From positions 1 to 43,638 of the forward strand of contig NZ_JADWDC010000041.1 in the NCBI RefSeq assembly GCF_020640915.1: a stretch of DNA of 43,638 bases. The letters run 5' to 3'. The stretch's first letter is position 1. The number at the start of each line of letters is the position of its first letter. Origin of the DNA: Waterburya agarophytonicola KI4. GTDB lineage: Bacteria; Cyanobacteriota; Cyanobacteriia; Cyanobacteriales; Xenococcaceae. The notes beneath the pieces were generated by a model. It ran no database searches and was not told the DNA's origin. It saw nothing but the letters and a program-made list of their open reading frames with translations. This document shows, piece by piece, positions 1-9,731 of this stretch. Both the position numbers and the translations under genes were made by a program.

Positions 1-226
1 TTGCAGAAACGAGATAAAAATAATGTGTCTCTGCTCTCTATGTAATTAATATAGCCAAGTATTTGTACTTTGTCAAGAAATGTAACAAAAATTTTGAGAA
101 TCTCTATCGAAAGTTATAAGGATTTGAAGTTTTGTTCGATAATTCTTGGCTACAGAAAGAATTGATAATTGCCACAATGGTAAATAAAACTGAAAAATTT
201 ACTAGTTAAGGCGATCGCGTTTAGAT
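1..226. other. Left-edge non-coding region
   Basis: AT-rich stretch in front of the first gene. I see no open frame of useful length: one frame is open from the edge for only 14 codons. A HIP1 octamer sits at about 211-218, just before the ATG of the ABC ATPase. It presumably holds that gene's promoter, but I cannot point to convincing -35/-10 boxes. Confidence 0.5.
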
Positions 227-973
227 ATGAATTTATCTCATAAGTCTTCAGAGACAAGATCGACAATCATTCGTTTAGAAGCTGTAGACAAAATATATGG
301 TAGTGGGAACACAGAAGTTCGAGCTGTAGACAAAATCAACCTAATAGTCAACCAAGGGGAATACTGCTCTATTATGGGTGCATCGGGTTCGGGCAAATCT
401 ACCGCCATGAATATAGTCGGCTGTTTGGATCGACCAACCGCAGGGCAATACTATCTAGACAATGTGGCAGTAGCAGAATTAGCAGACGAGCAGCTAGCCG
501 AAATTCGCAATCGTAAAATTGGGTTTGTGTTTCAGCAATTTCATTTATTGCCCCAAGTTAGCGCATTAGAAAATGTCATGTTACCAATGGTGTATGGAGG
601 CGTACCAAAAAATGAAAGGCGCGATCGCGCGATCGAGGCTCTAAATAAAGTAGGCTTGAGCAACAGGATTAATAACCGTCCCAATCAACTTTCTGGAGGA
701 CAACAACAACGGGTGGCGATCGCCCGAGCCATTGTGAACCAACCATTATTACTATTGGCAGATGAGCCTACAGGGGCGCTAGATTCTCACACCACCAAAG
801 AAGTACTAAACATATTTGGGGAATTGCATAGTAGTGGAATTACCGTCGTAATGGTAACTCACGAACCAGAAGTAGCCAAACTGACCCAGAGAATTGTCTG
901 GTTTAAAGATGGTCAGATAGTTCATTCCCATCTCACCCCTGAAGAAATGTTGACTGTGGCGGTTGCCTCTTAA
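227..973 (+). CDS. ABC transporter ATP-binding protein, MacB/LolD type
   Basis: This is the nucleotide-binding subunit of an ABC transporter of the MacB/LolD/YknY class, whose members power extrusion of lipoproteins, peptides or glycolipids together with FtsX-like permeases. Visible motifs are Walker [10 protein letters not shown] (residues 51-59), the Q-loop at about Q103, the signature LSGGQQQRV (155-163), Walker [15 protein letters not shown] (174-187) and the H-loop His212. The [10 protein letters not shown] sequence is characteristic of this class. The 248-aa length is normal. No permease or membrane-fusion gene adjoins it: 226 bp of non-coding DNA lie upstream and the next gene, an AarF-like kinase, is unrelated. 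Its partners must be elsewhere or outside the window. The ATP-binding role is secure; the substrate is unknown. Confidence 0.93.
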   Translation: MNLSHKSSETRSTIIRLEAVDKIYGSGNTEVRAVDKINLIVNQGEYCSIMGASGSGKSTAMNIVGCLDRPTAGQYYLDNVAVAELADEQLAEIRNRKIGFVFQQFHLLPQVSALENVMLPMVYGGVPKNERRDRAIEALNKVGLSNRINNRPNQLSGGQQQRVAIARAIVNQPLLLLADEPTGALDSHTTKEVLNIFGELHSSGITVVMVTHEPEVAKLTQRIVWFKDGQIVHSHLTPEEMLTVAVAS

Positions 974-1208
974 GTTGACTGCAAAGCAAAACTCAAAACT
1001 TAAGTTTAGTAATCTTGCATCGCACCTTATATTTAAAAGATAATGAGAGATTAAGTAAAATGTATTTTTGTATACTATTATAATTAGTGACAGTTTTTCT
1101 TCGTCCAAATCAACCAAAAAAGTCAATTAATTTTTGGATTAAGTAAAAAATTAGCAGAACGAAAAGAACTTAATCTGTACGCCTTAATAATGCGTTCAAC
1201 AAGGAACA

Positions 1209-2906
1209 ATGAATTATTCTCAGCTAGAACCTGGTTACTCCCTACGCTACGATGCAAATGCGATCGCATCCCAATATCGTTGGCGACCCTGGCAGGTCAT
1301 CTGGCGAGCGATCGCCGTCATTTGGTTATTTGGTAATTTTGTGATACATCTTTTACTAGATAGATGGACAAATGGATCACAAACCAATCAGCCCAAAAGA
1401 GCAAAAGAACTACGAAAAATTTTAACCACCTTAGGTCCCACCTATATCAAGGTCGGACAGGCTCTTTCTACTAGACCCGATCTGATTCGCAAAGATTTTC
1501 TGGATGAGTTAATCAGGTTACAGGATCAATTGCCCCCTTTTGATAATCGAATCGCTTTTGAAATTATTGAATCAGATTTAGGACGTTCTATAGACGAAGT
1601 ATATCGGGAATTTTCTGCCAATCCCATCGCAGCAGCAAGTTTGGGACAAGTATACAAAGCCAAACTACATAATGGCGAAGAAGTAGCAGTAAAGGTTCAA
1701 CGTCCCAATTTACGTCCTAAATTGAGTCTAGATCTTTATTTAATGAGAAGTATCGCTGGTTGGGTAGAACCCTGGCTACCCCTAAATCTGGGTCATGACT
1801 TGACCTTAATTGTGGATGAGTTTGGGATCAAACTATTTGAAGAAATAGACTATTTTAATGAAGCCAAAAACGCAGCCAAGTTTGCCGAAAATTTTGCAGG
1901 AGATCCTGAAGTAAAAGTTCCTGTCATCTACAATCAATATAGTAGTAGCCGAATCCTCACTCTAGAATGGATTAACGGAATTAAGTTAACCGATCTAGAT
2001 AAATTGGCAGCAGCAGGTTTGGATGCAGACAATTTAATCAGAATTGGTGTCACTTCAGGATTGCGTCAACTTCTAGAATACGGCTTTTTCCATGCCGATC
2101 CTCACCCTGGAAATTTATTTGCTACCTTAGATGGTCGCATGGCATATATTGACTTTGGCATGATGGATCAATTAAGCGAGTCGATGAAAGAAACTCTCGC
2201 TAGTGCGGTAGTAGAACTAATCAATAAAGACTATCAAGGTTTAGCCCAAGATTTTGTTAATCTTGGCTTCCTAACTCCCGAAACTGATATTAAGCCGATT
2301 ATTCCAGCTTTAGAAATTGTTCTCGGCAAAGCTGTGGGAGAAAGCGTTAGTGACTTTAATTTCAAAACCATCACCGATGAATTTTCGGGGCTGATGTATG
2401 AATATCCTTTCCGTTTACCTGCAAAATTTGCTTTAATTATTCGTTCTCTAATCACTCAGGAAGGACTTGCTCTTAGTTTAAATCCCAACTTCAAGATTGT
2501 AGAGGTATCCTATCCTTATGTATCTCAGAGGCTGTTGAGAGGAGAATCTCCCCAACTGAGAAGACGTTTGCTAGATGTCTTGATTCAAGACGGCAAATTT
2601 CAATGGGAAAGGTTAGAAAATATGATTCAAATTGCTAGTTCCGATGACAACTTCGATCTGTTGCCTACTGCACAACTAGGAATACAATACATTCTTTCTG
2701 AAGAAGGGCAATATTTACGCCAACAGTTACTAATTGCTTTGACAGAAGGCGATCGCTTGCATACCGATGAAGTCCAAAGACTTTGGAGTTTGATTAGAGA
2801 CGATATCAAACCCCAAAAGATATTTGACTTTGCTTTTAGTACCTTTCGACAAATCTCTGCCGATAGCGTAGCAGCAATTATTCCCTCCGCAACCACTTCA
2901 AGATAA
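1209..2906 (+). CDS. AarF/UbiB/ABC1 family atypical protein kinase
   Basis: Member of the ABC1/UbiB/ADCK family, atypical kinase-like ATPases needed for quinone and prenyl-lipid metabolism. In cyanobacteria and plastids they are linked to plastoquinone and tocopherol homeostasis and to stress responses. The hallmark motifs are in order: KxGQ (residues 81-84), the alanine-rich nucleotide loop AAAS (141-144) followed by LGQVYKA, VAVKVQRP with the ATP lysine K162, an Ex3D-like segment near 204-215, the catalytic loop HADPHPGN (295-302) and the metal-binding DFG (315-317). The 565-aa length fits the cyanobacterial family. The start is the ATG right after an AAGGA stretch (aacaaggaacaATG). It is followed 41 bp later by a small membrane protein gene on the same strand. 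Several paralogues usually exist per genome, so the precise substrate cannot be read here. Confidence 0.93.
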   Translation: MNYSQLEPGYSLRYDANAIASQYRWRPWQVIWRAIAVIWLFGNFVIHLLLDRWTNGSQTNQPKRAKELRKILTTLGPTYIKVGQALSTRPDLIRKDFLDELIRLQDQLPPFDNRIAFEIIESDLGRSIDEVYREFSANPIAAASLGQVYKAKLHNGEEVAVKVQRPNLRPKLSLDLYLMRSIAGWVEPWLPLNLGHDLTLIVDEFGIKLFEEIDYFNEAKNAAKFAENFAGDPEVKVPVIYNQYSSSRILTLEWINGIKLTDLDKLAAAGLDADNLIRIGVTSGLRQLLEYGFFHADPHPGNLFATLDGRMAYIDFGMMDQLSESMKETLASAVVELINKDYQGLAQDFVNLGFLTPETDIKPIIPALEIVLGKAVGESVSDFNFKTITDEFSGLMYEYPFRLPAKFALIIRSLITQEGLALSLNPNFKIVEVSYPYVSQRLLRGESPQLRRRLLDVLIQDGKFQWERLENMIQIASSDDNFDLLPTAQLGIQYILSEEGQYLRQQLLIALTEGDRLHTDEVQRLWSLIRDDIKPQKIFDFAFSTFRQISADSVAAIIPSATTSR

Positions 2907-2947
2907 AGTAATAAGATATTTCCTTGTAATAAAAATTCATAAAATCC

Positions 2948-3328
2948 ATGTATTACTTACCTCAACCGCCTTTTCTCGCAGCTATTGCGGGTTTATTTAT
3001 TGCCGTTACCTGCGGTACTGCATTTTGGAACATGATGGAACAAAAACTGCGAGACTCATACAAAGATCCTCAAAACAAAACATCTTTCAAAATTGACAGA
3101 ATCATGGACCCTGCTTTAGCTTTTAGCTATTGGAGTACTTGCTTTGGAGTATGGATATTTTTGGGAGGAGGCTTACAAACATTCAGTTTTGGAGTCATTC
3201 CTTCCTATGGTGTTGCTCTTTTGATTTCTATTTTTACGGCAGGATTAGTTTGGGATCAGATCAACGATGTGTTTACACAGCTCAAAGAAGGTGGCTCAGA
3301 AGCTTTGAGTTTAGAAGATATCACATAA
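2948..3328 (+). CDS. Small conserved membrane protein of unknown function
   Basis: A 126-aa protein I cannot name. It has a hydrophobic N-terminal segment at about residues 8-28, a polar stretch rich in Lys and Asp (33-50), and two further hydrophobic segments at about 60-78 and 83-101, giving two or three membrane passes and a short acidic C-terminus. It follows the AarF-like kinase gene by 41 bp on the same strand, so co-transcription is likely and a role near membrane quinone metabolism is possible, but that is only context. An overlapping frame at 3130-3354 encodes a Phe/Trp-rich peptide that looks like a shadow and is not called. The gene is very likely real, given its frame, length and membrane pattern. 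Confidence 0.75.
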   Translation: MYYLPQPPFLAAIAGLFIAVTCGTAFWNMMEQKLRDSYKDPQNKTSFKIDRIMDPALAFSYWSTCFGVWIFLGGGLQTFSFGVIPSYGVALLISIFTAGLVWDQINDVFTQLKEGGSEALSLEDIT

Positions 3329-3496
3329 TCATAACGAGTTGTAAAGATAGTTAAAACTTATTCTGATTGACCCACTCTTGTCGCCAAATCCATAGAATGT
3401 AAAAATAAAGAGAGTTATTAAAAAACAATAAGACTAATAAATAACTAGCAACTTAACCTACAAAATTATCAAATATAAGTTCAGGAGAAAATCCTA

Positions 3497-3895
3497 ATGG
3501 CTGAAGGAAATACTACTAATAGCAATCAAGCAGCAAAAGATATAAAAGCCAAAACAACCACCACAAAAAGCCAGGCAGATACAAAAGCCAAAGTTACGGC
3601 TACTGTAGCCAAAGAAAACCAGTCTGTAGCTTTGTCGGTACAGCCAAAAACTATGCTGCCTCAAAACAGACCAATTGAACCTAGTCATTTAGAAATAGTC
3701 AACACTTATTCTTCTGTTGGTTCAAATCGTCCAGTTACCAAAGGAACTATTGATTTTAGTAGTTCGATTGTTATTTCTGGCAATCGTCCCATTGCAGCTA
3801 GCACTCTCAAAATCACAGAGTCGTACATGGGCAACCGTCCTGTAGCATCTAACGAATCAGATGATACTGCTGTTTTAATGGGATATTTAGACTAA
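3497..3895 (+). CDS. NRP-repeat small protein of unknown function
   Basis: A 132-aa soluble protein. Residues 1-50 are Lys/Thr/Ala-rich and low in complexity. The second half carries four spaced NRP[VI] motifs at residues 57-60, 77-80, 96-99 and 113-116 (spacings 20, 19 and 17), each followed by a short Ser/Thr-rich, strand-like segment such as SHLEIVNTY or STLKITESY. I see no signal peptide or membrane segment. The ATG is preceded by a good Shine-Dalgarno (AGGAG about 9 nt upstream), and the gene ends in a strong hairpin terminator, which points to a monocistronic and probably well-expressed gene. I do not know a named domain or a function for it. Confidence 0.8.
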   Translation: MAEGNTTNSNQAAKDIKAKTTTTKSQADTKAKVTATVAKENQSVALSVQPKTMLPQNRPIEPSHLEIVNTYSSVGSNRPVTKGTIDFSSSIVISGNRPIAASTLKITESYMGNRPVASNESDDTAVLMGYLD

Positions 3896-3952
3896 ACATT
3901 TATCTATTTCTTCAGTTATTTAGTCAAAAAAACTAAGAGACAATTATTAATC

Positions 3953-3985
3953 CACAGTAAGCAAGATCGACTTACTGTGATTTTT
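3953..3985 (+). terminator. Rho-independent terminator after the NRP-repeat gene
   Basis: A perfect 9-bp stem CACAGTAAG (3953-3961) / CTTACTGTG (3971-3979) with a 9-nt loop, followed after one A by five T residues (3981-3985). It lies 58 bp past the stop of the NRP-repeat gene and before the convergent pdhA gene. Confidence 0.85.
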
Positions 3986-4051
3986 AGTTTAATATCTCCT
4001 AGTTTTTACCTTGTCAAACTTAAGTTATTTAAGTCAGATAAATTGATTCAA

Positions 4052-5083
4052 TTAATCTTCGGCAAAAATATAGCGGTGTAGATCGCTAGGATTAGGTTCT
4101 GGACTACTTTCTGCAAACTTAACCGCATCTTCTACTAAGTCGGTGATTTTTTGATCGATTTCTTTTAATTCTGTTGCTGTAGCCAAACCCTTTTCGGTCA
4201 TATATGCAGCAAATTTTTTAATGGGATCTCTTTTACCCCAGAATTCTTTTTCCCCAGGATCGCGCAATTCATCAGGATCGGCGAGAGAATGACCGCGAAA
4301 ACGGTAGGTTAAGGCTTCAATTAAAGTTGGTCCTTCTCCTGCACGAGCGCGAGCTACAGCCTCTTTAGCGAGGGTATTAACAGCTAACACATCCATACCA
4401 TCGACTTCGTATCCTGCCATATTAAAGACACTAGCTTTTTTATAAATTTCGGGTTGAGAAGTAGCTCTGTCATGAGCCATTCCAATTGCCCATTTATTGT
4501 TTTCCACTACGTAGATGATTGGTAGTTTCCAAAGAGCAGCCATATTGAGACATTCAAAAAACTGCCCGTTATTACTTGCTCCGTCGCCAAAAAAGCACAC
4601 TGCCACACTATCAGAGCTAGGATCGCCCATTGCTTCTCGGCGATATTTACTTTGAAAAGCTGCACCAGTAGCTACAGGAATTCCCTCAGCAACAAAAGCG
4701 TAACCACCAAGCAGACCATGTTCGGCAGAAAACATATGCATTGAACCTCCGCGACCTTTACTACATCCAGTTTCTTTACCAAATAGCTCTGCCATTACTT
4801 CTTTGGCTGGAACGCCTGCGCTTAGAGCATGAACGTGATCGCGGTAAGTACTACAAACATAGTCACCTTTTGGACGTAGAGCCTTGACTATACCAGAAGA
4901 AACCGCTTCTTGACCGTTATAAAGGTGGACAAAACCAAACATTTTGCCTCGGTAATACATTTCAGCACACTTATCTTCAAATAAGCGTCCTAAAACCATA
5001 TCTTCGTAAAGAATCAATCCTTCTTCTTTAGTAATCTTTGCCGAAGCAGTATCAAATTTGGGTAAAGTTCTTTCAGCACACAT
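4052..5083 (-). CDS. pdhA: Pyruvate dehydrogenase E1 component, alpha subunit
   Basis: The alpha subunit of the E1 component of the pyruvate dehydrogenase complex. It forms an alpha2beta2 enzyme with PdhB, binds thiamine diphosphate, and decarboxylates pyruvate to acetylate the lipoyl groups of E2, supplying acetyl-CoA in the cytosol. Visible are the substrate-site segment with YRDH (residues 80-83), the glycine-rich RGGSMHMF (111-118), the TPP/Mg motif GDGASNN (166-172) closing with ENN (194-196), and YRFRGHS (260-266), the conserved loop around the E1-alpha phosphorylation region. The 343-aa length matches cyanobacterial and plastid PdhA. As is usual in cyanobacteria, pdhB is not adjacent. 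The upstream gene on the same strand, 128 bp away, is the hmpD receptor, and no functional link is evident. Confidence 0.96.
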   Translation of the reverse strand: MCAERTLPKFDTASAKITKEEGLILYEDMVLGRLFEDKCAEMYYRGKMFGFVHLYNGQEAVSSGIVKALRPKGDYVCSTYRDHVHALSAGVPAKEVMAELFGKETGCSKGRGGSMHMFSAEHGLLGGYAFVAEGIPVATGAAFQSKYRREAMGDPSSDSVAVCFFGDGASNNGQFFECLNMAALWKLPIIYVVENNKWAIGMAHDRATSQPEIYKKASVFNMAGYEVDGMDVLAVNTLAKEAVARARAGEGPTLIEALTYRFRGHSLADPDELRDPGEKEFWGKRDPIKKFAAYMTEKGLATATELKEIDQKITDLVEDAVKFAESSPEPNPSDLHRYIFAED

Positions 5084-5211
5084 AAAGTAGTTCTTAAATA
5101 AAGGCGCAGTTTTCTATTGAATCATAAAAATTAAGCAGACGAAAGAGATATTGGTAACAGAATAAAGAATGGAAGATTGAAGAATAAAATAAAAAGAGCC
5201 AAAATGTTGAT

Positions 5212-7773
5212 TTATTCTGCCCCTTTGTCAATACGGAATCTTTCCACAGAAGATAAAAGTCCACGAGCAATACCCACAAGATTCTGGAGCGCACCACCTA
5301 CCCGTTGAGATTCTTGGGATGTAGCCTGGGCAGTCAATTCTACCGATTGCATTACCTGAGCCACAGCACGAGAGTTCTCTCTTTGTTCGACAGTATCCGC
5401 TGTGATCGAACGTACCAAAGTATCAATTCTGTTAGATACCTGAATGATATCCTCTAGGGCAGTTTTGGCTTGTTCTGCTCTTTCCGTCACGTCAATTACC
5501 TCCTGGATACCTTCTTCCATTGCGGTCATTACAGACCCAGTTTCACTTTGAATTTGCAGTACGATTTGCTCGATTTCTTTCAAAGATTTACCCGATCTAT
5601 CTGCTAACTGTCTGACCTCATCAGCAACTACAGCAAAACCACGACCAGCTTCACCCGCTTTTGCTGCTTGAATAGAAGCATTAAGGGCTAGTTGGTTGGT
5701 TCTTTCAGCAATTTGGGAGATCAATAGGACAATTTTGGAGATTTCTTGAGATGCTTCGGCTAAACGTTTTACCTTACGAGCTGTTTCTGATACTGTTTCT
5801 CTAATTTGGAAGATTCCCGATACAGTACGTTCTACTGCTTTACCTCCTTTAAGAGCTGTCACAGAAGACGAGCGTGCAACTTCTTCCGCTTCACGAGCGT
5901 TGTCTGCCACCCTTTCAATCGATTCCGTCATCATCTGTACTGAATTCAACGTGACGGCTAGTTCTTCTGCCATCCGCAATGCTTCGCTAGACTGGTTTCG
6001 CGCAAACAATTCACTATCGGTCGAACCTTTATTTACCTGCTCGGCAGCCTCTTTTACCTGACGCACAATTTCGCGCAAACTCTGGATAGTTAAGTTAAAG
6101 GCATCAGCAACTGCGCCTAATACGTCAGCCGTTACAGTAGCTTGTACTGTTAAATCTCCTCTAGCTGCACCTTCCACATCATCTAGAAGACGAATTACTT
6201 GACGCTGCAAATCTTCCTTTGCCTGTTCGGTTTCTTCGGCTCTTCTTTGGGCTTCTTGAGTAGTAGTTAAAATAACTCTAGTCATGCGATTGAAGCCAGT
6301 AGATAACTGTCCAAACTCGTCTTGAGCATAAACGGTAGCTTTGGCGTTTAAGTTCCCTTGATAGACATCATCAAACTGATTTTGTAAATCTTGACTGGCT
6401 TTTGTTATATGCTTGGCAGTAATATTACCCATTGCTGCTGCTGTTCCAAAACTAGTAACTCCTGCTACTAATGAAACTGCCAGAGTCCCCAGGATATTCT
6501 CCTGTAATTCTTTATCAGTTTTTTCTAGAATTACCGTCGATCCGACAACACCAATACCCAAAACAGCGATCGCTGAAACCAGTCCGGTAACTCCCGCAGT
6601 AATCAATTGCTTTTTCGGCATGGGAGCATTAATAAAGCCAGCCAAAGCACCATGACTAACTTCTACTTGAAGCTCTTCTTTTGTACTAGGGAAAGATGTA
6701 GTAGCTGTAGAACTCGCCTCGCTTAGAGCCATTTCGTCTGGATTAACGATACCTGAATCCTCGCCCAGATCGTTTGAAATGCTTACACTAGAATTGCTTG
6801 GCTCTTCTACAACATTAAATAAACCAGTATCGGGTAATCCCTGTTCTAGTTCTTCAAGATCGAAGAAACTGCTATCAATTTCATCAAATTCTAGCTCATC
6901 TTGATAGTCTAAACCTTCGCTTTCTGGAATATCATCGATTTCTGTTCTATAATCTTCATTTCCACCTCCTGACAGAGAGAAGCCTTCGGTCAAAACTGTA
7001 TCAATTTCTAGTTCCGAACTATCATCATAGTCATGGGTATAGTCGTTCTGACTAACTGCAAAATCTTCTTCAGTGTATTGAGGTAAATCATCATCATCAT
7101 CCTCAGAATCTACCATAAAAGTTGAACTGGTATGAACCTGAGACTGAGACTTTTCGGCTACAGAAACTAAATCTTTTGATATTGGAAATGAGTCTTCGTC
7201 AAAATCAGCAAAAGGATCGATTTCATCTAAATCTTCTGCATTGGCTTCAATTCCATTAGCAAAAGGATTATCTAAATCTTCTTCAATTTCTGAGTCGTCC
7301 ATCTTATGATGAGATTGAGAAGTATAATCTTGACCGAAATCGAAATCTTCATCGTCAAATTCTGCTGCTAATTCTTTGTCAGGAAAATCTATTCCAATTG
7401 AATCTTCTGCTTCTTCAATATCTTCGCCATCACTGAATACTTGAGTTAGTTCAAAATTCCCTTCATCAAAACTTAAGTTTGAGTTTTTTGCCTGCTGCTC
7501 TAGTTGTTCTAATTGTTCGATACCACTGCGGGCAAAATCAACTAAATCTTTCTCTTCATTAAGTTCCAGAACTCTTTCATATTCTTGTCTTGCTAGTTCA
7601 TAGTTTTGAAATCCGTAACAATAAATATGACCCCGCAGCAACAAGACATTTGAATTATCGGGAAATTCCGTAGCTAAATGATTGATTATTTCTGCTGCTT
7701 GAGCAAAGTCACTTTCTAAATAAGCCTTTTCTGCTTGTCCGTATTCTTGTGAATAATTAGTTCCTGATGCCAT
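5212..7773 (-). CDS. hmpD: Methyl-accepting chemotaxis protein (PilJ/HmpD type)
   Basis: Receptor of a chemotaxis-like system controlling type IV pilus motility. The N-terminal region (about 1-95) has TPR-like helices. A very acidic, probably disordered stretch follows (about 105-350, with runs such as EDDDDDL). Two membrane segments (about 389-415 and 427-446) are separated by only about ten residues, so there is almost no periplasmic sensor. Two HAMP-like segments follow (about 447-500 and 527-575), then the MCP signalling domain (about 600-845) with the conserved hairpin tip [20 protein letters not shown] (689-708). The tip and the PilJ-like layout are clear. It ends the cluster hmpB-hmpC-hmpD on this strand. 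In other cyanobacteria a CheA gene usually follows; here pdhA does. The symbol rests on gene order and domain layout. Confidence 0.9.
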   Translation of the reverse strand: MASGTNYSQEYGQAEKAYLESDFAQAAEIINHLATEFPDNSNVLLLRGHIYCYGFQNYELARQEYERVLELNEEKDLVDFARSGIEQLEQLEQQAKNSNLSFDEGNFELTQVFSDGEDIEEAEDSIGIDFPDKELAAEFDDEDFDFGQDYTSQSHHKMDDSEIEEDLDNPFANGIEANAEDLDEIDPFADFDEDSFPISKDLVSVAEKSQSQVHTSSTFMVDSEDDDDDLPQYTEEDFAVSQNDYTHDYDDSSELEIDTVLTEGFSLSGGGNEDYRTEIDDIPESEGLDYQDELEFDEIDSSFFDLEELEQGLPDTGLFNVVEEPSNSSVSISNDLGEDSGIVNPDEMALSEASSTATTSFPSTKEELQVEVSHGALAGFINAPMPKKQLITAGVTGLVSAIAVLGIGVVGSTVILEKTDKELQENILGTLAVSLVAGVTSFGTAAAMGNITAKHITKASQDLQNQFDDVYQGNLNAKATVYAQDEFGQLSTGFNRMTRVILTTTQEAQRRAEETEQAKEDLQRQVIRLLDDVEGAARGDLTVQATVTADVLGAVADAFNLTIQSLREIVRQVKEAAEQVNKGSTDSELFARNQSSEALRMAEELAVTLNSVQMMTESIERVADNAREAEEVARSSSVTALKGGKAVERTVSGIFQIRETVSETARKVKRLAEASQEISKIVLLISQIAERTNQLALNASIQAAKAGEAGRGFAVVADEVRQLADRSGKSLKEIEQIVLQIQSETGSVMTAMEEGIQEVIDVTERAEQAKTALEDIIQVSNRIDTLVRSITADTVEQRENSRAVAQVMQSVELTAQATSQESQRVGGALQNLVGIARGLLSSVERFRIDKGAE

Positions 7774-7921
7774 GTGCTTTTTGCCAAATTAATCTAAGTT
7801 TTTGTTGCTTGCGAGTCACGAGTAATTAATAGTTACCTTAAGTTTTGACTGAGAAAATTGCTGCAAATTTATATAAGAAATAAGAAAACGATGTTTTCGC
7901 GATACTGCTTAAAATAAGTAT

Positions 7922-7959
7922 AGGTTTGAACTTATTATGTAAGTAACTATCTCAAACCT
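7922..7959 (-). other. Intercistronic hairpin between hmpC and hmpD
   Basis: Inverted repeat AGGTTTGA (7922-7929) / TCAAACCT (7952-7959) with a 22-nt loop, placed 9 bp beyond the hmpC stop in the 195-bp hmpC-hmpD gap. A second tight hairpin, GAAAAC-GAT-GTTTTC, lies at 7884-7898. The T-tract is poor, so this looks more like an attenuator, a weak terminator or a processing site than a full terminator. Its effect is inference. Confidence 0.4.
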
Positions 7960-7968
7960 TAAATGTTT

Positions 7969-8499
7969 CTAGGTTGCCCATCGCGCAGACCGTAAAATTT
8001 TCGCAGGATCTAACAAATTTACAAGTAAACTACCTTCTTCCTCAGGTTGCCATTGTGCCTGAACAAAAGGAGCCATACTACCTGATGGCGGATGAGAAAT
8101 GCTTAATTGTTCTACGTCCAACCAATCCATATCTCCAATACTGCTAATTGCTAGACCCAAGATTTGCTCTTCTTCCTCGATCGCAATTACAGGAATAGTG
8201 GGACGATCTGTTTTTAACACAGCCTTATCTCCTAGAAATTGACCTAAATCTGCCACCCATATTACTTTTCCTCGTAAATTTATTGTTCCCAATAATAAAG
8301 GGGAAGCATTGGGAATTGGAGCAATTTGATCGGGAGTTTGTTGCATTACCTCGGCAATACCTGTAGCGGGAAAAGCACAGGCTTCTCCTGAAGGTAGATA
8401 AAAACGAAGATGCAATTCGCCTTCTGGGTTTTCTAATGGCTGTATATCTAGAGCTAAATCTAGACTACTCTCGGTATATAGTTCCGCATCACTAACCAT
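7969..8499 (-). CDS. hmpC: CheW-like adaptor protein (PilI/HmpC type)
   Basis: A 176-aa CheW-domain scaffold expected to couple the HmpD receptor to a CheA-type kinase at the cell pole. After a roughly 30-residue N-terminal extension, the CheW fold is visible: LHLRFYLPSGEACAFPATGI for the first strands, the conserved NLRGKVIWVADLGQFLG segment (72-88), and a C-terminal part ending in the LLDPAKIL helix region. The conserved INLRGxVxxVxDL pattern is diagnostic. The gene sits 75 bp downstream of hmpB and 195 bp upstream of hmpD on the same strand, the standard cyanobacterial order. The symbol is assigned by synteny with the Nostoc hmp / Synechocystis tax3 type of locus as I know it. Confidence 0.9.
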   Translation of the reverse strand: MVSDAELYTESSLDLALDIQPLENPEGELHLRFYLPSGEACAFPATGIAEVMQQTPDQIAPIPNASPLLLGTINLRGKVIWVADLGQFLGDKAVLKTDRPTIPVIAIEEEEQILGLAISSIGDMDWLDVEQLSISHPPSGSMAPFVQAQWQPEEEGSLLVNLLDPAKILRSARWAT

Positions 8500-8541
8500 A
8501 GAATTTTCTTTTTGTATATTTTTCCCTGATTGTTGGAAGAC

Positions 8542-8577
8542 TAAATCAAAATATCAATTTAATATCAATTTGATTTA
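8542..8577 (-). repeat. Hairpin at the hmpB stop codon
   Basis: Perfect 9-bp inverted repeat TAAATCAAA (8542-8550) / TTTGATTTA (8569-8577) whose second arm contains the hmpB stop codon. The loop holds the short direct repeat ATATCAATTT-A-ATATCAATTT. It is the only structure in the 75-bp hmpB-hmpC gap. It may adjust relative expression of the two genes; nothing shows it terminates transcription. Confidence 0.4.
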
Positions 8578-8940
8578 GGCTCGAAGCAATTGTTTAACCG
8601 TGCCAATCAACTCTACTGGTTGAAATGGCTTGGCAATGTAAGCATCTGCACCCTGTTTCATCCCCCAGTAACGGTCGAATTCTTCTCCTTTAGAAGAACA
8701 CATTACTACTGGAACATTTTGAGTTTTGGGATCTGATTTTAAACGGCGACACAATTCATATCCGTTCATTCTAGGCATAACGATATCCATTACCACTATG
8801 TCAGGATTAAATGATTCTAGATGCTCTAGAGCTTCTACTCCATCACAAGCAACAGTCACTTTAAGACCACTACCTTTGAGAAGGTCGGAAATCATTTGTC
8901 TTTGTGCCAAACTATCTTCTACGATTAGAACTTTACTCAT
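8575..8940 (-). CDS. hmpB: CheY-like response regulator (PilH/HmpB type)
   Basis: A stand-alone receiver domain of 121 aa with no output domain. The acidic pair E8/D9, the phospho-acceptor D52 in VVMDIVMPRMNG, the Ser pair at 82-83 in the Thr/Ser position, and the invariant lysine K104 in AKPF are all present, so it should be phosphorylated by a CheA-type kinase. It heads the hmpB-hmpC-hmpD series and is transcribed away from hmpF across a 790-bp spacer. In known cyanobacterial loci a PatA-type regulator is often found just before this gene; it is absent here. The type IV pilus motility role is inferred from the neighbours. Confidence 0.92.
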   Translation of the reverse strand: MSKVLIVEDSLAQRQMISDLLKGSGLKVTVACDGVEALEHLESFNPDIVVMDIVMPRMNGYELCRRLKSDPKTQNVPVVMCSSKGEEFDRYWGMKQGADAYIAKPFQPVELIGTVKQLLRA

Positions 8941-9731
8941 AACATGCTATCTATGAAAAGTCACACTTTAAATTTAAGTCTACTTGGCGATTCATTAATT
9001 TTTTAAATATTGTTGGAAGAATTCAACCTCCTGCATAATTTGTTTGTTGGCAGTTAGTTTTCAACTAAAGGATTTACAGGTGTTTTGCAATCAATTATCA
9101 AACGATTGTAAATCATGAACAATTGAAAAGTTGACTAACTTTTGATGATATTTTGGAATCTACATAAATCGATGAGAACATCACTAAGCAAAATCAATGG
9201 TTGAATGAGAGTGCAATTCATAATATTTTCATTCTTTATTGGAAGATAACCTCTAAACACAGTCAATTAGTAACTTCTCTGCTTCAGAATATACTCTACT
9301 TTTCAACCAATCGCCACGTCATAATCAACATAAACCATGTAAGATTTTGTTTTCAATTAAACTAGCCACTGAGTAATCTAAATTATTTATCTAAATTATT
9401 TAATAGTCGCTACTTGTAGGATTGAAATATAGCAGGGTAAAAGAGAAATATTTTTACCACTAGATTTAGAATTTATTTCTAGAAATTATTGATGAACGAG
9501 GTTATGATATTAATCTAATTTAAGCGACACTGAAATATTTAATCGATACAAGACCTTGGCAACCAATTCTGATGCTGGTTATGCTAGGTATATTAAATAT
9601 ATTAAATATAATCGGCGATGTCTTAAATTGAAATTTCATTTAATCTGGATATTTTAATAAATCGACAGTAGACTAGAAAAACTTAATTTTTCTGAGTTTG
9701 GGCACAGAAAAAATCAAGAGGACGACGCATA
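8941..9731. other. Long divergent spacer between hmpB and hmpF
   Basis: A 790-bp AT-rich region that must hold the promoters of both hmp transcripts. It contains a 13-bp tandem repeat CTAAATTATTTAT / CTAAATTATTTAA (9378-9403) and a 9-bp tandem TATTAAATA x2 (9591-9608). Short open stretches in different frames at about 9460-9640 read like protein fragments (for example LEIIDERGYDINLI and DTRPWQPILMLVML) but are interrupted by stops, so they could be remains of a lost gene. No intact gene is supportable. Confidence 0.5.

Noticed and set aside
227-973. Naming the first ABC ATPase devA
   Set aside because: DEPTGALDS and general pattern fit MacB/LolD, but the Walker A region and flanks do not match DevA as I remember it, and no devB/devC adjoins.
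806-1126. 106-codon minus-strand frame across the end of the ABC ATPase gene
   Set aside because: Overlaps a secure gene in antisense, Phe/Tyr-rich with no domain pattern; a shadow frame.
3130-3354. 74-codon frame overlapping the small membrane protein gene
   Set aside because: Aromatic-rich shadow in another frame with no ribosome site.
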